Assembly (NCBI GenBank): GCA_017541465.1
Contig: JAFXYZ010000068.1
Span: 62,001-126,000, forward strand
Direction: 5' to 3'
Length of the DNA stretch: 64,000 nucleotides
Source of the DNA: a bacterium
GTDB taxonomy: Bacteria > Cyanobacteriota > Vampirovibrionia > Gastranaerophilales > Gastranaerophilaceae
Notes under the pieces: generated by a model
The model's database searches: none
What the model was told of the DNA's origin: nothing
Seen by the model: only the letters and a program-made list of their open reading frames with translations
Translations under genes and position numbers: made by a program
In this document: one piece after another, positions 55,986 through 64,000 of the stretch
Position numbering within the stretch: position 1 is the first letter of the stretch
Layout of the letters: every line of letters starts with the position of its first letter

Positions 55986-57212
55986 CTATTGTGCGTATGA
56001 TTGGAACAACGGTAAGTACAGTGACAAAGCCAGGAAACATACAATAGTACCGATTACAATCATCAAAAGCGGTTCTAACATCTTTGTTAATGTATCAATA
56101 ATAGCATCTAACTGCTGGTCGATAAAGTGTACGCACTGTCCCATCAACTCACCAAGCTGACCTGACTGTTCACCTGTTGAAATCATAAACAAAATCATCT
56201 TCGGAAACAATTTTGATGCCTTCATCGCAAGTGATAAATGAGCACCCTGCTGCATCTTCTTAATCGTTACCTTAATAGCATTGTTCATAACTGAGTTTTC
56301 AAACGTCAGATTTGCAAGATACAGAGAATCGATAATCGGAATACCGGCTTCATAACCTACCTGCAATACCGTCAAAAAGTTTGAAAATGCAGCCGTCTTA
56401 ATCAAATCAGACAACAGAGGTACTGTTAATACAAATTCATCAATACGTTTTCTTGTATATTCGTTCTTTAATAAGTATTTGATAAGGAAAATAATAGCAA
56501 TAATCGTCAAAGGAATAAAGTACCATTTATCCTTCAGAAAATCGCCGGCATCCATACAGAACTGGGTAATTCCGGGGAGTTGTTTTCCTGTCTGGTCAAA
56601 CATATCTTTAAACGCAGGAAATACGAACATCAACATGACCAAAACTACGCAAATTGCAAGTATAATAACCATACAAGGATATGTCAGTGTTGAAATTACC
56701 TTCCCTCTGATGTTGCCCTGTTTAGTGAGCAAACCGATAATACGGTCTAAGGTCTTTTCCATTTCTCCGGTATCTTCACCGGCTTTTGTAAGACCTATAT
56801 AAACCTGTCCGAAGATTTCGGGGTATTTCGCAATCGTATCAGAGTAAGTTAAACCTGAAATAACCTGTAGACGAATTTCCTTTGCAAGCTGCCTCATCTG
56901 TCTTGTTGAAGCATCCTTTTCCATAAAAATTAAACTCTCTATGATAGGCAGACCTGCTCTGTTCAAAGTCTGGAAAGTTTTTGTAAAATCAATTTTTTCT
57001 TTTAAACTTAAAGAATGTAATTTATGCTCCTGAGGCTGCCCACTGAGAAAAGAAGGCATCTTACTCTTGTTTGCACCCTCAACCTCAACCTTTACGGGAG
57101 TATAGCCGAGTTGTTTGATTTTCTCACGGGCACTTCTCGGGTTATCCGCATCTATTTTACCCTTGACCTTCTGGCCGGTGTTATTTATTGCTTGATATTC
57201 GTATATAGCCAT
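55986..57212 (-). CDS. gspF: Type II secretion/type IV pilus inner-membrane protein (GspF/PilC)
   Basis: A 408-aa platform protein with two related cytoplasmic domains (~70-190 and ~275-395), each with the F-x-x-T-F/L-Q-V-G-like T2SSF pattern (F-T-K-T-F-Q-T-L-N-R-A-G-L-P, F-L-T-V-L-Q-V-G-Y-E-A-G-I-P). There are three membrane helices (about 180-200, 225-245, 382-400). It links the ATPase to the growing pseudopilus. AAGGAGTAGTTA supports the start. Confidence 0.95.
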   Translation of the reverse strand: MAIYEYQAINNTGQKVKGKIDADNPRSAREKIKQLGYTPVKVEVEGANKSKMPSFLSGQPQEHKLHSLSLKEKIDFTKTFQTLNRAGLPIIESLIFMEKDASTRQMRQLAKEIRLQVISGLTYSDTIAKYPEIFGQVYIGLTKAGEDTGEMEKTLDRIIGLLTKQGNIRGKVISTLTYPCMVIILAICVVLVMLMFVFPAFKDMFDQTGKQLPGITQFCMDAGDFLKDKWYFIPLTIIAIIFLIKYLLKNEYTRKRIDEFVLTVPLLSDLIKTAAFSNFLTVLQVGYEAGIPIIDSLYLANLTFENSVMNNAIKVTIKKMQQGAHLSLAMKASKLFPKMILFMISTGEQSGQLGELMGQCVHFIDQQLDAIIDTLTKMLEPLLMIVIGTIVCFLALSLYLPLFQSYAQ

Positions 57213-57222
57213 TAACTACTCC

Positions 57223-59685
57223 TTAATCGGTAACCGGTCCTAAGACTCTGACAAATTCCTGAATTGTGGTCTCCCCTGCAATAATATGCTTCAGGCAGGA
57301 CTGTTGAAGTGTATTCATACCCAGACCGACTGCGGCTTCTTCAATTTCAATATCATGTGCCCCCTGGGCAATAAGTTTCTTAATTTCCTTAGTAACCTGC
57401 AGGATTTCATAAACACCGATACGGCCTGTATAACCTTTGAACTTACATTTATCACAACCTTTGGCTCTGTATATAGGCATCTTCATAAAGGCTGCAACTT
57501 CATCAGGTGTTGAGACAACCAGTTTTGCTTCCTCTTCGGTTGCAAAATATTTTTCCTTACAGTCAGGGCATAAGTGTCTGACAAGACGTTGAGCAACAAT
57601 ACCTGCAACAGTTGAAGAAACAAGATAATTCTTAGCGCCCATTTCTATCAACCTGGTGATAGTAGCTGCAGCACTGTTGGTGTGAAGTGTACTCAATACA
57701 ACGTGACCTGTCAAGGCTGCTGAAATCGCAGCTTCAAGTGTTTCATAGTCACGAATTTCACCGATAAGTATAATATCAGGGTCCTGTCTTAAAATCGCTC
57801 TCAAACATGAAGCAAATGTGATACCCGCTTTGGTATTAATCTGCGACTGGTTAATACCTTCAATCTTAATTTCAACAGGATCCTCAATCGTGGTAATGTT
57901 TACACCTTCATCGTTTACTGATTTCAGCAAAGTATAAAGTGTTGTCGTTTTACCTGAACCGGTAGGACCTGTTGCAAGAATGATACCGTTCGGAACATTG
58001 TTAATCTTTTTGATTAAATCAATATCCTCTTTGGTAGCACCTACAAGAGTTATCTCTTCCTTCTTAGCAGCGATGGAAACGGCAGGAGCCAAAATTCTTA
58101 TAACCATCTTCTCTTTGTCTGAAACAGGCAAAGTGTTAATACGGAAGTCATAATCTTTATTCTTGTATCTGATTGTAAATGAACCATCCTGAGGACGTCT
58201 GTGCTCTGCGATGTTCATTTTTGAAATAACTTTTAAACGTGTTAAGATAGCAGACTCTGTCTTGGCGGGAAGTCTTAAAACCTCCTGCAAAATACCGTCA
58301 ATTCTGTATCTTACAACATAACAATCAAGACGGGGCTCGATGTGAATATCGGATGCTCTCATATCAATAGCATCTGATACGATTTTATTAACAAACTTAA
58401 CGGTCGTACTTGAATCGTCTTTAAGTTCTCTTTCGGCCTGTTCAAAGAGGGTTTCTTCACTGCCCTGCATCTGCAAGGTTTCATCTTCCATCTTCTTGAT
58501 GATTTGATCTGTTTCCTTCTTCGACTGGCTGAAATATGTATCAACGCACTTATTGAACTCATAGTGCGTAATCAACATAATTCTCGGACGAATACCGGTC
58601 AAATAAACAACGTCATTGATAACCTTTTTATCATTCGGGTTAATCATACCGATTGTTAATGTATTGTCCTCAAAAGAAATAGGAATAACTTTATTTAACT
58701 TGATAAAGTCCTCAGGGAGCATTTTGATAACGTTTGCGTTAATTTTGAGTTTTTCTTCATCAACGAAATCATAACCCTGTTGCAAAGATAATGCTTTTTT
58801 GAGGTTATCAAGAGTAACAAATTTACGCTGAACAAGAATTGTACCGAGAGGAATATGTGTTTTCTTTGCCTCAATTAAGGCTGTAAACAAATTATCCTGG
58901 TTAACATAACCGAGTTCAACAAGAATTTCACCGATTTTCTTCTTTGATAATTCTTTAACATCGATATTGCTCAAATCCGGACCGACAGGAGTCTTTGGTG
59001 CCGGCTGTTCAATATGTAATTCCTCCTGCGAAGGTGCAGGCGGGGTTTCCGGCTTAGCAGACGCTGAAGGAGTTTCAGCAGTAAGTGAAATATCTGCCGG
59101 TTTTTCATCAATATCAAGTTTTATATCATCAATCGGTTCAAGTTTCTGAATTTTAGAAATAGAATTGTTTAAAGAAGCAGCAAACTTAGCCGCTTTATCC
59201 GAATACTGTTTTTCCTCAAGATTAATCGGCTCAACCGCTTTTGGAGCAGGCTGAGGAAGAGGTTTTTGAGATGCCGCAGGCTTAATATCAAGAACAGGTG
59301 AATCTGAAACAGAATCAAGATCATCATCAAATCCGTCAATATCATCGAAGTTTTCGAGTCCGTCAACATCACCAATATCATCAAAATTATCATCATCCTC
59401 AGAAGATGATGATGAAGCTCCTGTATTCTGATTGACGATTTCAAGCAACTGTTTAAAAACAGCGGGCTCAACAACACTGTATCTTGCTGAAGACAACTTC
59501 AGTGTTGAAGAAACAACCGAGGTAATGGCCGAGTGGTCGGAATTTGCCACCGTAACAATCATTACATCCGAATCTTTAATAAATGCAGGTATAAAATTGT
59601 ATTTGGCAAATTCCTTGTTATTAAACTTCCCGATAACTGTGTAATCAAGAATATTTTTTAATTGTTCTAATATATTACTGGCCAT
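57223..59685 (-). CDS. gspE: Secretion/pilus assembly ATPase (GspE/PilB)
   Basis: An 820-aa ATPase, longer than usual. The first ~120 residues and a proline/acidic linker (to ~235) are unusual. MshEN-like domains (K-K-I-G-E-I-L-V-E-L-G-Y, P-L-G-T-I-L-V) follow, then the motor: S-D-I-H-I-E-P, Walker A G-P-T-G-S-G-K-T at 573-580, the Asp box D-P-D-I-I-L-I-G-E-I-R-D, a His box T-L-H-T-N-S-A, and the four-Cys zinc motif C-P-D-C ... C-D-K-C. It drives pilin extraction at the inner membrane. The ribosome site is weak. Confidence 0.95.
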   Translation of the reverse strand: MASNILEQLKNILDYTVIGKFNNKEFAKYNFIPAFIKDSDVMIVTVANSDHSAITSVVSSTLKLSSARYSVVEPAVFKQLLEIVNQNTGASSSSSEDDDNFDDIGDVDGLENFDDIDGFDDDLDSVSDSPVLDIKPAASQKPLPQPAPKAVEPINLEEKQYSDKAAKFAASLNNSISKIQKLEPIDDIKLDIDEKPADISLTAETPSASAKPETPPAPSQEELHIEQPAPKTPVGPDLSNIDVKELSKKKIGEILVELGYVNQDNLFTALIEAKKTHIPLGTILVQRKFVTLDNLKKALSLQQGYDFVDEEKLKINANVIKMLPEDFIKLNKVIPISFEDNTLTIGMINPNDKKVINDVVYLTGIRPRIMLITHYEFNKCVDTYFSQSKKETDQIIKKMEDETLQMQGSEETLFEQAERELKDDSSTTVKFVNKIVSDAIDMRASDIHIEPRLDCYVVRYRIDGILQEVLRLPAKTESAILTRLKVISKMNIAEHRRPQDGSFTIRYKNKDYDFRINTLPVSDKEKMVIRILAPAVSIAAKKEEITLVGATKEDIDLIKKINNVPNGIILATGPTGSGKTTTLYTLLKSVNDEGVNITTIEDPVEIKIEGINQSQINTKAGITFASCLRAILRQDPDIILIGEIRDYETLEAAISAALTGHVVLSTLHTNSAAATITRLIEMGAKNYLVSSTVAGIVAQRLVRHLCPDCKEKYFATEEEAKLVVSTPDEVAAFMKMPIYRAKGCDKCKFKGYTGRIGVYEILQVTKEIKKLIAQGAHDIEIEEAAVGLGMNTLQQSCLKHIIAGETTIQEFVRVLGPVTD

Positions 59686-59713
59686 TTGTTAATCTGTTCT
59701 TTCCGGCTATTCC

Positions 59714-61492
59714 TTATAATTCAACAACATCTTCAGAGTCTTTGATAATTCTCGGAGTTAAAAGAATAACAAGCTCTTTCTTTTCCTTTTTAGCCATACT
59801 GTTTCTGAAGAAAGCACCGATGACGGGAACATCACCCAAGCCAGGTATCTTAGAAGTTTTCTTTGCTTCTTCTTCAGTAATGAATCCGGCTAACATTAAG
59901 GTTTCTTCATCCTTAATTCTTACATTTTTAAGCTCAAAATTTCTTCTCTGAAGGAGTGTTGCAACCTGTTCAACAACATCAGGTAAAATTTCTGCAGTAA
60001 CAGGTCTCAAGATGGAAGCATAATCTGATTTGATTGTAAGAGAAATATATCCGTCAGGACTGATGAATGGTTCAAGTTCAATTTTGATACCGTTATCGTT
60101 GGCGATGTTATATGTTCTCTGAACTGCATTTCCTGCAATACCCTGTGCAGAAGTCAAAACCTGAGCATCAACTGATTCGATGTAGTCAGAAGTTAAGTCG
60201 ATAACTGATTTTTCACCATTTGTTAAGATGATTTTCGGATTTGATAACATTCTGCCTTTGCTGTTATGAGTTATATAAGCAAGTTTTTGTGATAAAGAAA
60301 ATCCGTAAGCTGTTCCGCTCTTTCTGTCCCAAGGAATGGTCCCGAAATCGGTTGTACCGTTATCATAATCACCCGAGAAGGAGATTTTGATGTTTCCTGT
60401 AGTCAAAGTCCATTCGTTCTGAAGTTCTTTTGAACCCTCTTCATTAAGCTCAATGATAGAAACTTCAAGATATGCCTGGGGTTGTTTTCTGTCATTTGCG
60501 ATAATAAACTCGTTAATCATCTGAATTTGTTCATCAGAACCGCCGATAACAGTCAGAGTACCGAGCTCCTGCTGAGAGATAATGGTAAGAGAAGGCGCAA
60601 CGGCATAAGATGAAATGTTATCCGTTGTAACCGTGCTGTTGACAACACATGAGGTAACACCACCACCGAGACTTACTCCGCTTGAATCAGCAGAAGAGTT
60701 GCTGCCAGCCTGTACAGATGAGTTAAGAGTTGAACCTGTTCCCGTACCTGATGAAGGTGAACTTGCAGGCTGAGCGAACAATGTATCGCAAATCAATGCA
60801 GCCATTTGTTTTGGTGTTGTATGGTTAACCTTATAAGTTGTCATTGTCGGTTTTTTATCGAGTTTTTCCAAAATTCTTTTTGCCATTTTGGTATCATTGT
60901 CGGTACCAAAAATCATAAGCTCATTCTTTGCAGGGTTTGTAACTACGATAGGTCCGTAAGTTAATCCCGGAGTACCGAGGTTAAAAATACTTGAGTTAAG
61001 GAATTGTGCAACATAACCTGCATCAACGTATTTAACGGGAAGGATGTCAATATTGCCTTTTGAAATATTGACCGCTTCAGCCGCACCCTTTGCAACTACC
61101 ATCATTGTATTGTCGTTGACAATGTAGGTTAAATCGTTCATTTTCATAACGTATTTGAAGGCATCCTCCAAAGTTACATTTACAAGGTCTAATGTAACCG
61201 TACCTGCAACAGAGTTATGAAGAATGATATTTAAACCTGCCTTATCGGCGAACATTCTCAAAACCTGTTTTACGTCAGCATCACGCAGACTTATTGTAAT
61301 CGGCTGATTTTGACGATTCTGGAATAAAATCTGTCCCTCTAACTTAATTGAATCGGGAGCTGAGATTTCATCTCTTACGAACGGGCTGTCCAAGGAATAT
61401 TCCAGAGGAGCAGCATTAATTGGTCCTGCCATAAACAGTGACAAGCAGGATGCTGTCAAAATGGCGCTTCTAAATGTTCTACTTCTTTTCAT
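59714..61492 (-). CDS. gspD: Secretin (GspD/PilQ)
   Basis: A 592-aa outer-membrane channel subunit. There is a Sec signal (L-T-A-S-C-L-S-L-F-M-A-G-P-I-N-A-A). An STN/N0 domain (S-L-R-D-A-D-V-K-Q-V-L, ~65-130) is followed by N1-type V-K-Y-V-D-A-G-Y-V-A-Q-F-L and a serine/glycine-rich insert (~245-275). The C-terminal secretin core has V-P-V-I-G-A-F-F-R-N and E-L-V-I-L-L-T-P-R-I-I. There is no AMIN domain. GGAGATAGGTATAAATT supports the start. Presence of a secretin implies an outer membrane. Confidence 0.94.
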   Translation of the reverse strand: MKRSRTFRSAILTASCLSLFMAGPINAAPLEYSLDSPFVRDEISAPDSIKLEGQILFQNRQNQPITISLRDADVKQVLRMFADKAGLNIILHNSVAGTVTLDLVNVTLEDAFKYVMKMNDLTYIVNDNTMMVVAKGAAEAVNISKGNIDILPVKYVDAGYVAQFLNSSIFNLGTPGLTYGPIVVTNPAKNELMIFGTDNDTKMAKRILEKLDKKPTMTTYKVNHTTPKQMAALICDTLFAQPASSPSSGTGTGSTLNSSVQAGSNSSADSSGVSLGGGVTSCVVNSTVTTDNISSYAVAPSLTIISQQELGTLTVIGGSDEQIQMINEFIIANDRKQPQAYLEVSIIELNEEGSKELQNEWTLTTGNIKISFSGDYDNGTTDFGTIPWDRKSGTAYGFSLSQKLAYITHNSKGRMLSNPKIILTNGEKSVIDLTSDYIESVDAQVLTSAQGIAGNAVQRTYNIANDNGIKIELEPFISPDGYISLTIKSDYASILRPVTAEILPDVVEQVATLLQRRNFELKNVRIKDEETLMLAGFITEEEAKKTSKIPGLGDVPVIGAFFRNSMAKKEKKELVILLTPRIIKDSEDVVEL

Positions 61493-61514
61493 AATTTATA
61501 CCTATCTCCTCTAA

Positions 61515-62360
61515 TTATCTTCTTGAACCCGCGAATTTTTTCTCTAAATTCGGAACAACCCTACCTGAAGTCATATCTTCAGGAGAGAACAACTGACCGA
61601 TAGATGCGGTAAAGGTATTCTTTCCGTAGGATATAACAACTTTATCCCTGGTGATGGAAGTAATTGTATAACCGAAAATCTTATCCCCGGTCTTAACAAA
61701 CTCATCAACACCATTTATAACAACAACTGCAGAAGGGCTTTGAGCATCATATAAAATACCCGTGATTTTTGCTTCAAGCAGGTTGTTAATATTTGAATCA
61801 ACCGTAACACTTGTCGGCGGTTCGATAATTTCAAAAGGAACACTGTCAAATTCCGCATTAGAGGCATTGTTTATAGTAGCTCTTTTGTGCGGAACAAACG
61901 GGTTCTGACGTCTCGGAGTACCGAGAGAAACCATCATGGAGTTATCCTCCTGACCGCTTCCAAAGTTCAGTGCATTTTCATAATTATCATTATTTTCTTC
62001 TTCCTGAGCGGCTTGTTCCTGAGGTTGTTCCTGATTTTCCTCCTCATTTCCGCCTGCTTCGTTATAGAAGTAATCTCCCATGCTCTCATCGGGATTGTTA
62101 GCCAAAAGTTCGCCATCCGGATTAATCCTGGCTGCTGCCGATACATCCATAATCTTAGGCTGCTTGTTTCCGACTATCTTACTGACTAATTTCGGATATT
62201 GGACAGCAAGTACACCTGCTACACCGAAAAGGACGAGAAGTGCAACAACAAGTTTCATAAGAGAATTGTTTTGAGGCGGCTGACAATAATAACCGTAATC
62301 ATCGTCATATCCGGTCTCAGTGTCTATTCTCGGATTTCTGTTCATTTCGTTATCATACAT
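61515..62360 (-). CDS. GspC/PilP-like inner-membrane pilus protein
   Basis: A 281-aa protein. One membrane helix (L-V-V-A-L-L-V-L-F-G-V-A-G-V-L, ~37-52) follows a short acidic cytosolic start. A long Glu/Gln/Asn linker leads to a C-terminal ~90-residue beta domain (A-K-I-T-G-I-L-Y-D, A-V-V-V-I-N-G, V-K-T-G-D-K-I-F-G-Y-T-I-T-S-I) with the HR/PilP pattern that binds the secretin periplasmic part. First gene of the operon, 22 bases before the secretin gene. Confidence 0.82.
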   Translation of the reverse strand: MYDNEMNRNPRIDTETGYDDDYGYYCQPPQNNSLMKLVVALLVLFGVAGVLAVQYPKLVSKIVGNKQPKIMDVSAAARINPDGELLANNPDESMGDYFYNEAGGNEEENQEQPQEQAAQEEENNDNYENALNFGSGQEDNSMMVSLGTPRRQNPFVPHKRATINNASNAEFDSVPFEIIEPPTSVTVDSNINNLLEAKITGILYDAQSPSAVVVINGVDEFVKTGDKIFGYTITSITRDKVVISYGKNTFTASIGQLFSPEDMTSGRVVPNLEKKFAGSRR

Positions 62361-62617
62361 CGTTTAGTACTCTCTCTTTTTCAAGATTATCATTTCCCTT
62401 ATTGTATATATTTATTTTTAATATGGCAAATATTTTACATTAATATCATTTTAAATTGTATTTCTTAATTTTGGTTTTGTGTTCAATTAAATGTAGTATA
62501 TTTTTATTTTTTCCTGATATTTTTACTTTAGTTCTTTAATAACGGACATTTTCAGCCCTTCAATTTTCGTAAAATAATTATATTTTTTGTCTCAGACTTG
62601 AAAAATAATTCAAAAAT

Positions 62618-62647
62618 TTGTAATATATTTTTGTAACAAAATATAAA
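62618..62647 (+). promoter_or_regulatory. Promoter of the U32-like gene, near the start codon
   Basis: TTGTAA, 18 bp, TATAAA at 62642-62647; the ATG at 62657 is 9 bases downstream, so a leaderless transcript is plausible. Confidence 0.4.
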
Positions 62648-62656
62648 GTTTTATCC

Positions 62657-64000
62657 ATGTCAAACATAAAAATTATATCTCCCGTTAAAACTCCATCCGA
62701 TATAGGTCAGTTTGTATCGGAAACCTCCTGCCGTGATTTTTATGTTTACCACCATAAATTCCTTAACAATAATTTTAATTATATAGATGAATTTATAGAA
62801 GAAGCAAGAAAAAACGGAGCAAGAATTTTTGTAAACTTTAAGCACAGTATTAAAGAAGAAGAACTGCTTGAAATCAAAAAGTTTATTAATTATTTAAAAT
62901 CCACAAAGATTGACGGTATTTTTGTTAATACTTATGCTGTACTTGAGGTTATAAAAACCCATTCTCTTCCCTTTAAAGTCATCATTGACTCTTATTTTGA
63001 CCTTCATAACATCTCGGGTATAGAGTTTATCAAAAACTTCCACAAAATTGATATGCTTATTGTTACAGAGGAAATATATTTAAAAAATATAGTTAAATTA
63101 AAACAATATACAAACCTCGCCCTTGCGATAGATTCCGATAATCTTCCCTGGTGCGCGGAGGATATTAAGAAAATTAAAGCTATAGATGCGGTTGTAATAA
63201 AGGGTAAATTCTTCTCACCGGAGGAAATTCTTGAAGGAATAAAGCTCATAGAAAAAATTCTCGCCCGCCCAAAGATGTTTAAAGAACAGAAACTTCCCTT
63301 TAAACACACAAGAAAAAGTTTATATCAGACAAACCATTTCTCGGGTGAAATCATAAGTGCACATGGGCAGGACTTCAAGTTCAGCCGTTATATTCAGACC
63401 TTTGAATGGACTGTTAAACGCTCAAAACTAAAAACCGATTTTGATTATACAAAACTCAAAATTCCGAGAATTAATGTTAAATTAACTTCTCTGGCGCAGT
63501 TAAAGCAGTTAAAAAAGTTTATTGATAAGATAGGGTTCAACCTGATTTATTCGATAGAGTTCGGCGAAATACTGAATACCGCAGACTTATCAAAAAGCAG
63601 TTTTGATGAGATTACGAAAAAAGTTAAAAATTTTTGCAGAAAAAACGGAATTATTTTCCAGCTGAGTACAACAAGAATCTTAATTGAAAGAGATTTTGAC
63701 AGGGTTTATGAGCATGTAAAAAGGCTCTGCCTCGAAGAACCTCACCCAAATTCCGTCATAGTCAATAACATCGGCTTCTTCTGGGCAATGATTAACGACT
63801 CAGACCTCGCCAGATTTCCCATAGAAATAGGTCAGGGACTGAATCTTATAAACAGTATGTCCATCGGTTGTTTAAACAATCTGAAGCAAATTGACACTAT
63901 TGATTTAACACCGATTAAAGATATTGAAAACCTGACAAAGTGTTTAAAGCGTTTAAAAAATGTCATCCCCAACACCAAACTTACGGTTGCGGGGGGAATA
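62657..64000 (+). CDS. U32-peptidase-like protein (cut by window edge)
   Basis: Open for 448 codons from the ATG to the end of the window, with no stop. The order of motifs resembles the U32 family: a start I-I-S-P-V-K-T-P-S-D-I, then F-I-E-E-A-R-K-N-G-A-R-I-F-V-N, K-S-T-K-I-D-G-I-F-V-N, V-T-E-E-I-Y-L-K-N-I, and V-V-I-K-G-K-F-F-S-P-E-E. U32 members include collagenase-like and RNA-modification-linked proteins; I do not see the classic cysteine cluster in this part. There is no ribosome site. Divergent from the secretion operon. Confidence 0.65.
   Translation, partial: MSNIKIISPVKTPSDIGQFVSETSCRDFYVYHHKFLNNNFNYIDEFIEEARKNGARIFVNFKHSIKEEELLEIKKFINYLKSTKIDGIFVNTYAVLEVIKTHSLPFKVIIDSYFDLHNISGIEFIKNFHKIDMLIVTEEIYLKNIVKLKQYTNLALAIDSDNLPWCAEDIKKIKAIDAVVIKGKFFSPEEILEGIKLIEKILARPKMFKEQKLPFKHTRKSLYQTNHFSGEIISAHGQDFKFSRYIQTFEWTVKRSKLKTDFDYTKLKIPRINVKLTSLAQLKQLKKFIDKIGFNLIYSIEFGEILNTADLSKSSFDEITKKVKNFCRKNGIIFQLSTTRILIERDFDRVYEHVKRLCLEEPHPNSVIVNNIGFFWAMINDSDLARFPIEIGQGLNLINSMSIGCLNNLKQIDTIDLTPIKDIENLTKCLKRLKNVIPNTKLTVAGGI

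Noticed and set aside
55635-62360. Complete type II secretion system
   Set aside because: Only the ATPase, platform, secretin, a GspC/PilP-like protein and one distant pseudopilin are here; GspG-K, L, M and prepilin peptidase are not in the window.

Overview
The window looks like a chromosomal segment of a gut-type, non-photosynthetic relative of the Cyanobacteria (Vampirovibrionia/Melainabacteria, order Gastranaerophilales). This placement is an inference. It rests on AT-rich DNA with long same-strand operons, a cyanobacterial/T2SS-like pilus operon with a stand-alone pseudopilin, several small proteins with an N-terminal S-F-K-G/A motif, and a Ski2-type helicase. No rRNA or other marker is present to prove it.

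Layout. 1-5.4 kb: minus-strand pheT with the start of a small membrane gene behind it, then a zinc-ribbon/lemA/htpX operon. 5.5-9.8 kb: plus-strand family 2 glycosyltransferase and a large SF1 helicase-nuclease fusion with a near-consensus promoter. 9.8-15.3 kb: minus-strand housekeeping operon (uridine-kinase-like NTPase, nadD, yqeK, rel, cca). 15.5-19.2 kb: a small Sm-like protein, then a 712-aa EF-hand/repeat protein between two 167-bp direct repeats, then two tRNA-Gln genes. 19.3-21.3 kb: a ribbon-helix-helix regulator and a membrane-anchored metalloprotease that appears to need a -1 frameshift at A-AAA-AAC.

21.3-42.3 kb: a complete short-tailed phage (T7/BPP-1-like) morphogenesis cluster, all on the minus strand: terminase, portal, scaffold, capsid, decoration protein, tail tube, nozzle, internal virion proteins with a lysozyme, tail fibre, fibre-associated protein and small membrane proteins. 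No integrase, repressor, replication gene or polymerase is seen in it or near it. Seven plus-strand genes, mostly for secreted or membrane proteins, sit between the structural genes. Phage genes have strong AAAGGA-type ribosome sites, whereas several cargo genes look leaderless. This structural-only cluster with opposing cargo is the strongest candidate for an undescribed system: a domesticated capsid or gene-transfer-agent-like element, or else a decayed prophage.

42.7-49.6 kb: Ski2-like helicase, pseudopilin, and the three-gene module C-GCAxxG-C-C protein / GGGtGRT protein / NifU-like scaffold. A REP-like repeat has been absorbed in frame into the first of these. 49.6-55.6 kb: smpB, a GT-C membrane glycosyltransferase, a secreted protein, a HigBA toxin-antitoxin pair overlapping a membrane nuclease/phosphatase gene, and tRNA-Ile. 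55.6-62.4 kb: a type II secretion/type IV pilus operon (GspC/PilP-like, secretin, ATPase GspE, GspF and a small protein). 62.66 kb to the end: a U32-peptidase-like gene that runs off the window.

Short palindromic REP-like elements with conserved flanks but different, fully paired stems are scattered through the intergenic gaps. All functional calls are from reading the sequence and remembered family features. No database search was run.
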